Below, piece after piece: positions 35,391 through 47,133 of a stretch of 64,000 nt of DNA. Within the stretch, counting starts at the first letter, position 1. The number at the start of each line of letters is the position of its first letter. Origin of the DNA: Prinia subflava. Lineage: Eukaryota > Chordata > Aves > Passeriformes > Cisticolidae. The position numbers and the translations under genes are program-made. The stretch is taken from NCBI RefSeq assembly GCF_021018805.1, contig NC_086259.1:17131501-17195500 (forward strand), given 5' to 3'. A model generated the notes under the pieces. That model was not told the origin of the DNA. It did no database searches and saw nothing but the letters and a program-made list of their open reading frames with translations.

Positions 35391-36869
35391 TCTGCAAATA
35401 TATTTTGATATATTTCCCCCCTTTTTCAAGCCTGGATTTTTGTTCCCTTAGAGGCACCAGAAGACACTAAGGGTTAGAGAGGGGAACTGAAAAGCATTCC
35501 AGTAGTTTTCCATCAGCCTGTGTATAAAGCACTTCTTTTTCCACTTGATGAGAAAGCAGTAATCAGGTTCCCCCTGCACCGAGCTCTTTTACACAAAGAG
35601 CTTGCTGCAAAAAGAAACCAAATAGATTTCTACCTGGCCTGCCCCTTATCTCTGCCTCCAAGCCTGGTGAACCCAGAGCCTTTTTGGTTGCTGTGGCTGC
35701 TGCTGCCACCCAAAGCACACACAAGGTCGAGGGCCACGAGCCTCATCCCGGCTTGGTGGTGCAGGTCACGGATTGTGGATTGAGCCCTGCAATTTATTTC
35801 CCACCTGGAGAATTTAAAGCCTTGGCCCAATAGCAGGGAGAGGAGATCTCTAACTCTGCAGCAGCTGAAATGGTGTCAAAATGGAAGGTAAAGGGAGAAA
35901 TTCTACAGTGCTAAAAGGAGGCTTTGATCCTCAGATTAAACATCCCCCGGTCCCTTATGTTCCCACCCTCCTACCTGTAACCACAGCACTGAAAAATGCT
36001 GATATGTGTGCAGAGGGAGGTTCTGCTCTAAGGTGGCGTGGACTGAAATGCAGGTTTCAATCTGTTAAATACAACGTGCTCCCCTCCTCAGCTCTGTCTC
36101 TACCAGAAAAATCCAGAGCAACCCCCAGGGACCACTTGCTGCTCCCCCCAGGCGAGTTCCCAGCTCTCCTTCCCTCCTGCAGCAGCAGCCAGGGGCCCTT
36201 CCCTGCACCACAGGGCTCCTGATTTGAGGGGGCTGGCTCTCCCAGAGCCCACCAGATTTGCCACAGAGCAGCTTTTCCCACAGATGAGGGGCTGGGAACA
36301 GAGGCTGCCCTGGTCCAGGTCCTTCCAGTCCCTATAACAACGGGGTTGGAGTTCCAGGAGTGCCCAGTTTCCCCTTGGACCACCCCACACTGGGGAGGTG
36401 CAGGGGCTGTGGTGCCCCCAGAGAGCCGGGCACTGCATCAGTGCCCTAAGCATTTCTGCAAGTTCAGAAGAAGATGAAACAAAATACAATCCTGAAATTA
36501 TGCCTAATAAAGCAAAGGGAAAATGAGAACATACAGCCAGAAGGTGAAAGGCCCATTATAACAAATTTGGTCTCCTGTTTTTCTTTAAAATATAATTTCA
36601 GTCAAATGGATCTTATTTGCACGGTTGCAATTGTCACTCCATCTCTTTTCTGCAGCCACACAATACTTTTATCTCTGATGAGAAAATTCTGTAACTGCCC
36701 TTGTCTCATTCTCTGCCTCCTCTACAGACCTCTGCTTTCTAGCCCAACACCAAATAAAATAAAATAAAATAAATATGAGTCCCTCATCTAAGGCTCAGTA
36801 CCACAGGTTTAACGTTGACAATGTGCTTTGTCACTTTGGCTCTGGAAAAGGCTTACAAAAGCTTTATTA
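35391..36869. other. Non-coding sequence, no gene seen
   Basis: Unique sequence, GC-richer at 36080-36440 where overlapping frames of 108-129 codons occur on both strands without similarity to known proteins. A short AAAAT repeat is listed separately. Confidence 0.45.
36752..36774 (+). repeat. (AAAAT)n microsatellite
   Basis: About four and a half units of AAATA in tandem. Confidence 0.85.
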
Positions 36870-37050
36870 ACAGGCTCATTAGCACGGCCTGATTTACTTC
36901 TGCAGACTTTACTCTTTTACTAGTTTCCAGGAGCATCAGCATCAGTTGCAGGGCTAATGAATTCACTCAGATTTGCATGCTAATGAAACTCCCATGACTC
37001 TCTGTGCTCCCGACTTCAAATCGATCTTTGCTGTTGCTTGAGGAATATTA
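36870..37050. other. AT-rich candidate conserved noncoding element with POU/octamer pair
   Basis: ATTTGCATGCTAAT at 36971-36984 joins the octamer reverse complement (ATTTGCAT) to a near-octamer (ATGCTAAT) sharing the central GCAT. It is surrounded by GCTAATGAATTC and CATTAGC words. This is a good arrangement for POU-homeodomain dimers. Function is inferred. Confidence 0.3.
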
Positions 37051-37999
37051 ATAGAAATAAAAGTAAAGGGGAGCACCAGGCATTGCAGTTGGGCTTGCTG
37101 TAATCCAAGGCTGCTGTGCAATTCACATTTCATACATTACACTGTTTCAGTTCTCTTTTCTTTCATGCCTTATTGACTTTAGCTGTACAGGAGACAGACA
37201 GAACCTTTAGGAAATTCCTGGAACAGGGGTTGGCCAGGGACTCAAGGGGATATTTAGGGAAATCGTACTTGAGCTCTCAGTGAATGGGTCGGTCACCAGG
37301 AAGTGCTGCCTTGCACCAGTGCAGTTCCAGGTATTTTTCCTCAAAATTATGGATCCCATTTCTCTTTGACAGAAAGAGAAAACCTTCTGACCTCAGTTTC
37401 CTCCTGCCTGCCTGTGCAGTGCATCACACAAAAATGGGGTGAGGGAGCTCCCCTTAACCAGACCTGAACTCCCTTAAGGGTGAGGGGCCTGATCCTGGGG
37501 AGCTCTTGCTGGGGAATGGAGCCATGAAGGGAGCAGAGACATCTCCAGTGACAGCACAACACCCTTCCCTGCTAGGATCAATGAGGGGATCAGTACCCAA
37601 TTTATTCTTCACGTTCTGGAAACCATTGGGCACCATTTCCCCAGAGGTATCAATTCATTGCACTGCAGCTGCCAATAGAGAAATGAATATATTTATATCA
37701 TCCTGGAGCATGATGATTGCCATTTCACAGGCTGAAAATCGGCTTGTCCGAATGCCTTCTGAGCAGGGACTGCTTTGTTTTGGGCTGTTGTGAGAAAAGC
37801 AAAAGGGATTTGGAAGTGCAAGGAATGAGTCAGAGCCCCCAAATCCTCTGGTAGGTCTGTAGGAAGCCTTCCCCACGGGATCTCACTACCAGACCCAACC
37901 AAAACAAACAGCTCAGCCCTGCGCCTCTGTTAATTGGAGACGTTACTCTCTCACTCCCGCTTCAATTTTAGCAATGATGAATGCTGGTAGTTGACTGAA
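37051..37999. other. Non-coding sequence, no gene seen
   Basis: Unique sequence. Frames up to 95 codons overlap on both strands; none is recognised. Confidence 0.5.
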
Positions 38000-38470
38000 G
38001 CCCTAGAAAGAAATCCCATTGTGCAATCATGTTTTTACAAGAATATTTTTGGCTTCTGAAAGTGCACTTAACACATCCAAATTAATGGAAAAGAGGATTC
38101 TTCACTGAGCAGCCTCCCGTGCCTGCTCTTCTTAATTTGATACAATAGCAGAGCGTACATTGAGATTAAAATGCTCTTTTGGATGCTCAATGGCAAGAAA
38201 TTATTCAGCAAAAAACCAGGGCACCATTTTCGTGATATCTCTTGTGAGTGAGGATAATCAAAGAGCTCCATTTTCCTTGCTGCAAAAATAACACAATTCC
38301 TGTACACTTCTTTTCTCTCTTTTTTTTTCCCCAAACAGAAGTAAAGAAAATTAAATAAAATGTAAAGCAAGCTGTGGACTAATTACCCTTTTCTGAATGA
38401 ATTCATATTGTAAAATAGCCTATTGAATGCATAATGAGCATCATTACCACCAAGAGGAGGAGAGCAGAGC
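38000..38470. other. AT-rich candidate conserved noncoding element
   Basis: About 470 bases of unique AT-rich sequence with many homeodomain-type ATTA words (for example ATTAAT at 38081-38086 and AATGCATAATGAGCATCATTA at about 38426-38446). It has no simple repeats except a T run at 38321-38328. It reads like a distal enhancer, but only conservation can confirm that. Confidence 0.28.
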
Positions 38471-41400
38471 GGTCATCCCGTCATTATCAGCGCTTATTTC
38501 GGGAGCAGAGCTGTGCCAAGGTGAAGTGGATGCTTTGTGCCCTGGACACTGAGAAAACAAGCCAAGCTGAGAGCCTCAAACTTCTCTTTATATCCAGGAG
38601 CACCTCGCCCTGCCTCCAGCTGTCCTCTGCGGGCTTGGAAGGCCTCAGATGCTGGTTGCAGCTGGACACGTGTGTTTGGGGTTGGCAGCTCTTCCAGCAG
38701 CTTCTCAGCTGGAGACAAAGGGCTGGGCTCTGTCTTCTGCTGTGGGAGCTTTGAAGGGGTAACGTGGGTCAGGGCACTCATCAGGGTGGATGGGACAATT
38801 CCCATCCATGGCCTGGGCAGCTTTATTCTGTATTTATAACAGCGTTTCCTGCAAAGTGGAATGATTTCCTGGGAGAGGCTCAGCCCCTTTTCCTGCCTGA
38901 GCTCCAAACTGGGCAGCTCCCACAGGCTGGCAGTGACTGCCTCACCTTTCAGCAGGGCCCCCCTCTGCCCCACACACATGGGCTGCTGCCCCTGATCTCA
39001 CTGCAGACCTAGGGGGCTGCAGGAAAAATTCACATTTGCCCTCCCTTCCCATCTTTCCATCCAAATGGATGCCAGGCACTAAGCACATGTACTGCACTTT
39101 CACAGAGATGAAAATACTCAGAGAGACTAAAATACTGCTCCTAAGTTAGGAATGTTCCTGAGTGGTGTTCCCAGCATATTTTCCCTGCTTTCAAGTGCTT
39201 CCAAGTCTGGGTGGCACTGGTACAGCTGAGGTGATGGCCCTGGGGGACAGCTGCTCCCTGTGTCCTCCTCCCAGTCCCACCCTGGCTTCAGCAGATCTGC
39301 TTCATGCTCCAAGCCTAAGAGGTCATTTGTAGCAGTTTGGCCTGGATCAACCTGAATGAGAACATCCAATCAAACCCTAATTGTGACAAATTATATTAGC
39401 CTGGATGTCGTGCAAGTTGCATTGCAGCAACTTAATTCGTGCTGTGCATGGGAGGGCAGGAGAGGCTGAAGGGGCTCCTTGCACACACAGGGAGACGTGT
39501 GGGAGGGCTGAGCTGCCCCCTCCGCCCTGCTACTCCTCCCGCCACCACCCTTCCATCCCAAAGTGCTTATGTGCTGCCCTAGATGCTGCTCAGGGTGCTG
39601 GAGGAATTAAGCAGGTTGGTCCCACCCCGTGGAACTCACAGCTCAAAGTGCTGAGGAGAAGAGCATCTGGCTTGTGACACAGGAAAATGTTAAAGCAAGG
39701 TGCAAGAAAGAGGAATGTGATGGGATTGTGTGTCCCTGCCCTTCTATTCCCCATTCCTGCAAGGAAGATTCACTGGACCTTCAAATGGCTTTTCTCTAGT
39801 GCAAAACATGACAGTGAAAGGAGGAAAAAAGAAAAAAAAAAACAAAAGAAAGGAGAGGAAAGAAAAACTAAAATTAATTTCCCTACATGACATATTTTAA
39901 AGGGCACTGTCAATTTGCTTTATAATTACATTTCTAAATCACTGGAAGATTACACTGAAAGGTGAACTTTACAAAACCTGAATATTTTTATTATTTTTTT
40001 CTTTAAATTAAAAACCTTTTTGGGGATTTAAATACAATCCTTCTGTGCTGTAAGCCCGTGTAACAGCAACAGCAAGGAAATGGATAGGATATGCTATCCT
40101 TGTTCCTGCTCATTTGTACCTCTCATTTCCCACTAAGGCTACTAAACCTCATGGGATTTAGCAGCTCCTTCCCTAAGGATGAGCAGCATGGTTAAGCACA
40201 AGTGCTCAGGTCTCCCCAAATTTTGACACTGCCCTCATTCCTCAGGATCGTGAGAAAGGGCTTGAAGTGTTAATGTTTGAGGCAAGAGGTTTATTTTGCT
40301 ATCCAGTTTTTGAGCCCTTCCAGATATACCCATTTCATGCCTTCAGGCTTTTCCCTGCAATGAGAAAAGCTCAAGGTGTCTTAGCTGAGAGCTGAGCTTC
40401 TCACCTTATCAAATTGCTCCAGGTCTGAGAGAGAAACCAGGCGTCAAGAGAATCAGCACAGAGATCTCCAGCTCTGCCTTTGGGGAAAAATTTGTTCTGG
40501 AAAGGCTGGAATGAGCCAGAGGGATGTGATCCTGCATGGGTGGGCACCATCCAGGTGCCCCCAGCTTAAATTCCACCTCCTTTGCAGCACTCTGTGAAAA
40601 TAAAGCAGATCTTGGCTAAATTTGTTCTGTAGCCACTCTGAGGAAACTCGTGAAAGGCACTGGGTTAAGCAGAGAGGTGATTTAAAAGTGCCCTGGCTAA
40701 AGCACATTAAATTTTAAAATCACCACTCCACGCTGACATGGGGTTGTTTTCACCCGAGCTCCTTTTGCTGCGGGATGAAATCTGGTTTAACTGATTAACT
40801 TTCCCACCTGAGCTAACTCCCTGCCTCCTCCTAACAAGGTACAAAAATAAAACACAAAGCAGCTCGATGTGGTGGTGGATGTAGGAAATGATGGAGCTCC
40901 CCGTGCTCATCCACTACAGGAATCTATATTAGGTTTTTCAAAGTCTTACAAGCACAATGAGCTAATGCAGTCTCTCAGTGCAGGTGAGATTTATTTCTCT
41001 CTTTCTCTAATATATATGGGCCCAGATTCTCTGCTTGTTTAATCCATTGCTTTACATGGATTTACAGCAGATATTGGCATTTGATCTATGACTGGGCTTG
41101 GTCTTTTGGCTGTAGCTTGAGTGAAGGAATAAAGTTCAGAGGACAAATTAATAGAGAGAAAAATTAGCTTTTCATGTATTGAAGACAACAAAATTGCAGT
41201 CTGCCATCAAATAATCATCTAAATAAATAACCTTGAGAAAACCAATTACTTACATAGGAGGAAGCTATTGGCAGAGGTGTGAGTATCCTCCTGCTGCACC
41301 AGACTGAAAAGCCAATATTTATGTATAAAATGGAAATCTGGTTACTGAAACAGCGTTGCAATTCACCCATTGTAATTAAAAAAATAACAACCACGCTTCA

Positions 41401-42699
41401 GGATAATCCTTCAGGTAATCAAAAGCTGGATCAGCAGCAGGTGCTGGTACTGGGCTGTGCCCTTGCTGGCAGGGACAAAGCTCTGCCTGCCAAAGGGAAT
41501 AAAATGCAATGAAATGGCTGATGGGGTTGTGGAGCCCAAAGGGGCATGAGGCAATAACCTGGAGAATAAGGAGACAAAAAAACCCCCAAAGTAATCCTCT
41601 ACCTGCAGCAGGGCTCCTCACGTAATCTATTCAAATATCTGTGTGTATACAGCCCATTTGAAAGGGTTACATTGGAAATTTAGGCTTTATGGCTCTGAAA
41701 GACAAGGAACATCAAATGATTTTTGCTTCTAATATGAGCACGTTAGTGATTTTAACAGCATTTGGTGTACTGAAACAAGAGAAGGCCTGGAATAATAAGC
41801 AACAGTTCAAAGATTTGTCTAAATATGTTTGGCAGTTCCCCCGCCCTTTGCCTCGTGGTGTGAACATCCCACAATTGAGACCATACCCTGTAAATTACCA
41901 CCCTCTGTGGGGTTCTCACGTCAAATTACTCCAAATAAGCAAGGCCAAATGCTCTCAACTTAGCCAGAGATAATCAACTAATGCAAAGCAATTTCCAGCA
42001 GTTCTATTTTGCTGCTTCAGGCTCTTCAAAAGACAAACAAAGCCACACAGAAAATTGGCACGGGGAGGAATAAGAATTGTCACCTCCTGCTTGTTGGTGC
42101 TGGACCAGCTTTCGTGTGTGTTCCTAATTATTCGGATTAGCAGTGTTGGATATCCAGCCCCTTCTGGGAGTCAGCAGCAGCAGGATGGGGCTCAGAGAGC
42201 CCTGCCCTGGACATGGTGTTGGAGGCAGTGTGGATGAGATCTTTCTCATTAGCCAGGCAATCCATCTCCTGATAGAAAGCTGCAGGAATCAGTTTCTCTT
42301 CCAGGCCTTTTTAATTATGCTCAAACACAAGTGCACCAGTCAGACAAAGAGGTTGCTTTACCTGCTGAAATTTCAGCTCGTGGCACTCTCTCCTTAAGGC
42401 ATTGTGTTTGCTGTCTGCATTGACTTTCAATTTACAGTAGCTGTTTCTTCTTGTAGCACAAGACAACAAATTTCACCGTGTATTCAGAAACTCAGTGCAG
42501 TATAGATGAAATTCCATAATTTACATAATCAACTCCTGAGCTGAAAGTTCTGGGTTTGGACATATCCCTGAAATAGAAAGAGTTTTGCTTTTTTCTTGTG
42601 TTTTGGAAGGCATGACCCATCGTTTTGCACAAAACTGTATAATTCTGCCTTGCTATTTTCAGTATACCCCATTATCAGTCAAACTAATAGGCCTGGAGA
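38471..42699. other. Long non-coding stretch, no gene seen
   Basis: GC-richer at 38480-39000, where a 161-codon minus-strand frame (38494-38979) is open but unrecognisable. An A/G-rich tract occupies 39815-39872. A palindrome AATCCAT...ATGGATT lies at 41041-41062. AT-rich motif-dense parts at 40920-41240 and 41640-41970 resemble the other candidate regulatory blocks. A 94-codon frame (41689-41973) in the latter has no known domain. Confidence 0.4.
39815..39872. repeat. Purine-rich (A/G) low-complexity tract
   Basis: Nearly all A and G on the plus strand, with an A11 run at its centre. Confidence 0.85.
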
Positions 42700-42880
42700 A
42701 TGAAACCCCCAAAAGAAATCCACCACATTAGGGAAATAAATACAGTTAATGATGATAATTAAGTCACTGGGGATAATTGAGAGATTATCCAATTACTATC
42801 TATAATTCTTTGGCTTGCAAATAAGATAGGAGCATGTAGAGCTAATCCATTCTAGCAATAATAATAATAATTTAAAAATT
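42700..42880. other. AT-rich candidate conserved noncoding element
   Basis: TAATTAA at 42756-42762 and GATTA at 42783-42787 (OTX/bicoid type on the other strand) lie among several further ATTA words. It ends at an (AAT)5 run, 42857-42871. Function is inferred only. Confidence 0.25.
42857..42871 (+). repeat. (AAT)5 microsatellite
   Basis: Five AAT units in tandem. Confidence 0.85.
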
Positions 42881-43639
42881 AGTAGGGGTAAAAAGCACAA
42901 AAAGCCCCCAACCCACAAATTATTAGATTTTTTCACAACTGGAGGTATGTTGTCAGTTTAATTGCTTAGTTGGAGAGTTTTTCTAGTCTGGAGTAGGTTT
43001 TTTAGGCAGCTGTTGCCACACTGGTCTCCTGAGGAGGGGGAGATATTCTGGGTCAGGACTGAATTCCCTGATGCAATTCCTGATTCCCTGGATTCCCTGC
43101 TGTCCCCTAGATCCAGACTGAGATGGACACATGTGCTCCTAGCAAAGGTCTTACAGTAACTACAAGTGAAGTGATCCAAAACAAGAAGAGATGGGATCAG
43201 TCCGGGGTTGTGCTCTGGGTTCTGGTGGTAAATTTAGGACAGAAGCTTTGTTCCAGCAGGCTCTGCCCTACAAAGAGCCCCTCGGGTCCCCCGTGGGCTG
43301 CAGTGCCACTCTTTTGTGTTGGTTTTGCAGACATGCAGTCACGCTGTCACAGAGCTAAGGAGAGGTGGCTGACCCCCCTGACCAGGTCAGCTGCTAAGGG
43401 AGGGTTTGGTCCCAAATATTTCTCAGTCTCGGGCACCCTGTGTCACAGTGGCTCGAGTTTTCTAATTTAGCAAGTGGATTAGGGACAAGAGCCAAACCCC
43501 AGGAAAACACAGCAGCACACTGGGTAAGTTTGTGGACTCAGGGATAGGCACCATTTTTAGGAGGTAGCAGCCACATTTTTGTTCCCTCTTCCATGCATTT
43601 GTAGGGCCTTGCTTGGCACAGGTAATTTAAGGAGATCTA
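42881..43639. other. Non-coding sequence, no gene seen
   Basis: Unique sequence containing an imperfect cluster of GATTCCCTG-like words at 43061-43100. No exon is recognised. Confidence 0.45.
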
Positions 43640-43850
43640 AATATGGCCCCCAGCAAGTCAATTAAGGATGTGTTTAATTTTAACGTGTGCATAGTTCCTT
43701 TGGATCCCATCCATGGAAATCAATGGCAAGGCTGCTGGTGGTTTGATTGGCTTCGGATCAGAGCCAGCAATTTTGATTGTAGAGATCGAATGCTTGAAAT
43801 TAATTATATGACTAATGCTTCACTGGATTAGGGAATCAATTAATGGAAGT
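43640..43850. other. Candidate conserved noncoding element
   Basis: Unique sequence with TGATTGG (PBX/CCAAT-like) at 43744-43750, TAATTA at 43801-43806 and ATCAATTAAT at 43835-43844. A 62-codon plus-strand frame (43643-43831) is open but is not a recognised exon. Confidence 0.28.
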
Positions 43851-45407
43851 GGGGTGCTTGTTAGCAGATTTCCATTAACTTTCATGCAGATTTTTTTTCC
43901 TAAACACAAACTGCATATTCATTGCCCTTGAATGCATTTAGGTAAGTTGGAAAAATAATGAGATGGTTGAAATAACCAGAATTTTCTAATGAAGCTGCTG
44001 AAAGGAGTGTGGGACTCTGTACTGGGAATTAAATCCTTGCACTGAAAGACCTTGTGCCGAGTCCTCCTACCAAACAGGTAAGTACCAGAAAGCTCTTCCA
44101 ATCCTATTTATGCCAGAAGCTCTTCAGTCTGGGACTCACAGACCTGGAAGGTGATCGTCTTCATAAGCCAATGAAAAGGATCAGAAATGAGGTAGCAAAG
44201 TACAGCCCTTTCTCCACACATCTTTTCTCATCCTTGAGTAGCTGCTGGAGGTGAAAGCATCCTTCAGCACTTCAACTCCTGCTTAACACAGGCAGCTCTA
44301 GCTATGAGAACATCCTTGCTCCCACCCCTATCCCCAGTAAAACCTCATTTCATGCTCAAAGTTCCCTTTGGACTCTGACAAACACCCCCAAGTCAGGTTC
44401 TGGCAGGTGAGCACCCTCTGCTGAGGCCCAGGAGCTGCTGTAGGAAGGGGTGGCTCCCCAGGAAGGTCCCAGCCCGCCCAGCTAGCACAGGCTTGGGTGG
44501 GCTGCACTTCACAGCACGATGGTTTTATTCCATGGCCACAAACTGAGCCTGGGCTCTGGAGAAATTCTACTCCTAATGGACCCCCAGAGCCCTGGTCCCA
44601 GTGCTGCCCCAGTCCTGGAGCCAAGGAATGGGAGCTGCCTCAGGGCTGTCCATGCGTGCACAGGCAGCTCCTCCATCTGAGCAGCGTATGAAGCCACAGA
44701 ATGTTTCTGTAAATATTGTTTCACACTTGAGTGAACAAAGCATGCTTTTATCTGAGGGAGAGCGCAGGGTGTAAATTACATTTTAATTGAGGAATTGGAA
44801 ATATCAGCTTTTGCTTTTTGTGTGTGTGGTTTTTTTTTTTCCTTTTATTTATTTTTTTCTTTTTCTGTTGGATTGTTAGTAGGAATAGCTCTGGTTGAAG
44901 TTGCCTGCAATGAGCCCACTCCCATTTCTGCAGATTTCTCCGCTTTCCTTCCAGCTTGGCTTGCCTGGATTCTGCCCCTCCTTGCTGGTGAGGCTGTCTC
45001 CAGGCCTGTGAGCGTTCCCAAGCCTTGCTCACTCACAGTTTGGCACTGTGCCCCTGCAGTGTTGGCAGCTGAGGACGGCTGGTCTGGCACCCCCGTGCCC
45101 TGCTGCCCCTGCCCTCCTCACTGCTAGGCAGGAACGGGGGAGGCTGTCAGTCTGCTGAGACCCCACTGTGCTGCTCAGGCATGCAAATCAGAAAAGAGGC
45201 TCCTTGGAGGCACGAAGTGTTTTGTGCAATCTGAGTGTGATTCCCCCTCCCCCAGAGAGCTGGCACTGCACCCACTGCGGGCTCACAGGAGCATCCCTCA
45301 GGTCTGACACCCGAGGGCTGCCAGCCATCCCAGCCCTGGTGCAGAGGTCCTTTCTCCCCACACTAAAATACCACTGAGGAGCTGCAGTTGCAGCTGGGAG
45401 CACAAAG
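43851..45407. other. Non-coding sequence, no gene seen
   Basis: Unique sequence with a T-rich tract at 44830-44867 and a GC-richer part around 44380-45330. Frames up to 110 codons are open on both strands; one of them (44795-45127) starts in the T-rich tract and encodes a Phe run for that reason. Confidence 0.45.
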
Positions 45408-45800
45408 ATAATTTAGGTTGGAAAAGACCTGAGATCACCAATTCCAACCATTAAGGCAGCACTGCCAAACCCACGTCCCCAGGCACCACGTCTACAAGTC
45501 TTGAATCCCTCCAGGGTATTAACTCCACCACTCTCCTGGGCAGCCTTTGCCAGTGCTTGATCACCCTTTCAGTGCTAATATCCAGTTTAACCTCCCCTGG
45601 TGCAACTTGAGGCCTTTTGCTCTCGGCCTATTGCTTGGAAGATGCTGACCCCTATTTTGCTACAACCTCCTTTCAGGTCAATGTAGAGAGCACTGGAGAG
45701 AGGTCTCCCCTGAACCTCCTTTTCTCCAAGCTGAGCAGCCCCAGCTCCCTCAGCTGCTTCTCAAAGGACTTGTTCTCCAGTCTCTTCACTGCCCTTCTTG
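45408..45800 (-). mobile_element. CR1-type LINE fragment, 3' part, minus orientation
   Basis: The plus strand reads as the reverse complement of a CR1 3' end. TTAGGTTGGAAAAGACCTGAGATCACC at the start is followed by an AACCATTAAGGCAGCACTGCCAA segment, a GAATCCCTCCAGGG segment and a TCCAAGCTGAGCAGCCCCAGCTCCCTCAGC segment. Similarity fades by about 45800. The terminal ATTCT repeats are lost or degraded. It differs clearly from the copy at 23041, so it belongs to another and probably older CR1 subfamily. A 67-codon frame (45617-45820) is incidental. Confidence 0.92.
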
Positions 45801-46379
45801 CCTTTCATTGCCCACCTTAAGACTTTGTTCATCTTCTCAGGTCTTTGCATTGTCCCCACCTCTCACAGGTCACTGCTGTGCCCCAAAGAACCACCATTCA
45901 CCCAAGGCTTGCCAGGAGTGTGGGGTCCTGTAGGATCTCTCTTTTTCCTGCTGCTGGAAACAGCCAATAGTTCATAGCCCAGGCAGAAAGCATCCTGGTT
46001 TCTGGAGTCTCAGAAATCCCACAGAAGCTCTCGTTTAGGAAGGGAAATGGAACACAACCTCATTCCTCAGGGCAGCCAGTGAGCCGCCAAGAACAGGAGT
46101 TAGACATGGACAAACAGGAGGGAAAGGCAGGAAAGGCAGCAGAGGACGGAGCCAGCTGTGCTAAATCTCTGCTTCTGGCGGGCAGCTTCTGCTGGAAGGG
46201 CTGGAGAGAGCTCAGGCTGGAGGGGAAGAGCTGCATCTCCCTGCTGGGAGAATGAGCGGGAGCATGAAGCACTTCCAGCTGGGAGCTCAGAACCGAAATT
46301 GCAGATTGCACCCTCGCTGCTCAGGGGGGTGAGTCAAGCCCATTAGCCAGCTAATCCTCACAACAGGCTTTTGTGAGGC
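45801..46379. other. Non-coding sequence, no gene seen
   Basis: Unique sequence, possibly containing a few tens of bases of further decayed CR1 at its start. No exon is recognised. Confidence 0.4.
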
Positions 46380-46760
46380 TACTGTTTCCTTCTGGGGAAA
46401 CGCATGATCTACTGATTACACAGCAGCCCAACATGCCAAATGTGTGCTTGAAACCAGTAAACAATAAATATTTAATTAGCTGGTCATTTTGACAATAACA
46501 ACAGGCAACAATTAAACCGGCTTTTGATTTCCCCTTCATTTAGTTGTCAGTCTTGTATAGACAAAGTTAAATTCCAACTCTTGCCTTGACCACAGCCTTC
46601 AATAAGGCTTTTAAGAGAATATTTAGGTTTGATCTGAGCTTTTGATTTCTGGCTCTGATTTCTCCCGCCTTTGCACCAGTTGTGGGCATGACTCAAATAC
46701 CATTAATTTAATGTGGGCTGAATGTGAAACTTAGAAGCTTATTCTTTCTAGCCTAACAGT
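46380..46760. other. AT-rich candidate conserved noncoding element
   Basis: GTAAACA (forkhead type, 46457-46463) lies 9 bases before TTAATTAG (homeodomain type, 46472-46479). They are followed by ACAATAACAACA-like SOX words and further TTAATTTAATG text near 46703-46712. Unique sequence, no repeats. Enhancer function is inferred from motif grouping. Confidence 0.3.
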
Positions 46761-47107
46761 GCCAGCCAATATTTCAGAGAGCAGTCACACTTGGAAATAC
46801 AGTGATGATTCAACCTGAAACCCCTGATCTCCTCCGCTGCCATCAGGACTTTGCTACCTCACAGGTCCGTGCACACCTGATGTTTCCCCACAGACACCTT
46901 CTTCCATCACCATCTCTCTGCGTGTTCTTCTTTACTCCTCCACTGCTGTTTGTCTGCAGACCTTCTGCTCAGCCCCAAAGATTCTTGTTGCCAATGGGGA
47001 GACAAATTTCTAAATGGAGAGGGGAAGAAGAGAGCTATTTTCCAGGACCAAATGAAATTTTCCCAACACCTGCGTTTACTTCCACAGCTTCTGGCTCATC
47101 TTGCCAC

Positions 47108-47133
47108 GCTTTATCTTTGTGCTTTATCTTTGC
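47108..47133. repeat. 13-bp tandem duplication
   Basis: GCTTTATCTTTG plus one base occurs at 47108 and at 47121, back to back, differing at one position. Confidence 0.85.

Noticed and set aside
35037..35470. Two plus-strand frames of 123 and 129 codons
   Set aside because: They overlap in different frames and are open only because the strand is pyrimidine-rich.
38494..38979. 161-codon minus-strand frame
   Set aside because: It sits in GC-richer DNA, is overlapped by plus-strand frames and has no recognisable domain.
41689..41973. 94-codon frame inside an AT-rich block, considered as an exon
   Set aside because: No splice-bounded structure or familiar protein; an AT-rich frame of this length is unusual but not convincing.
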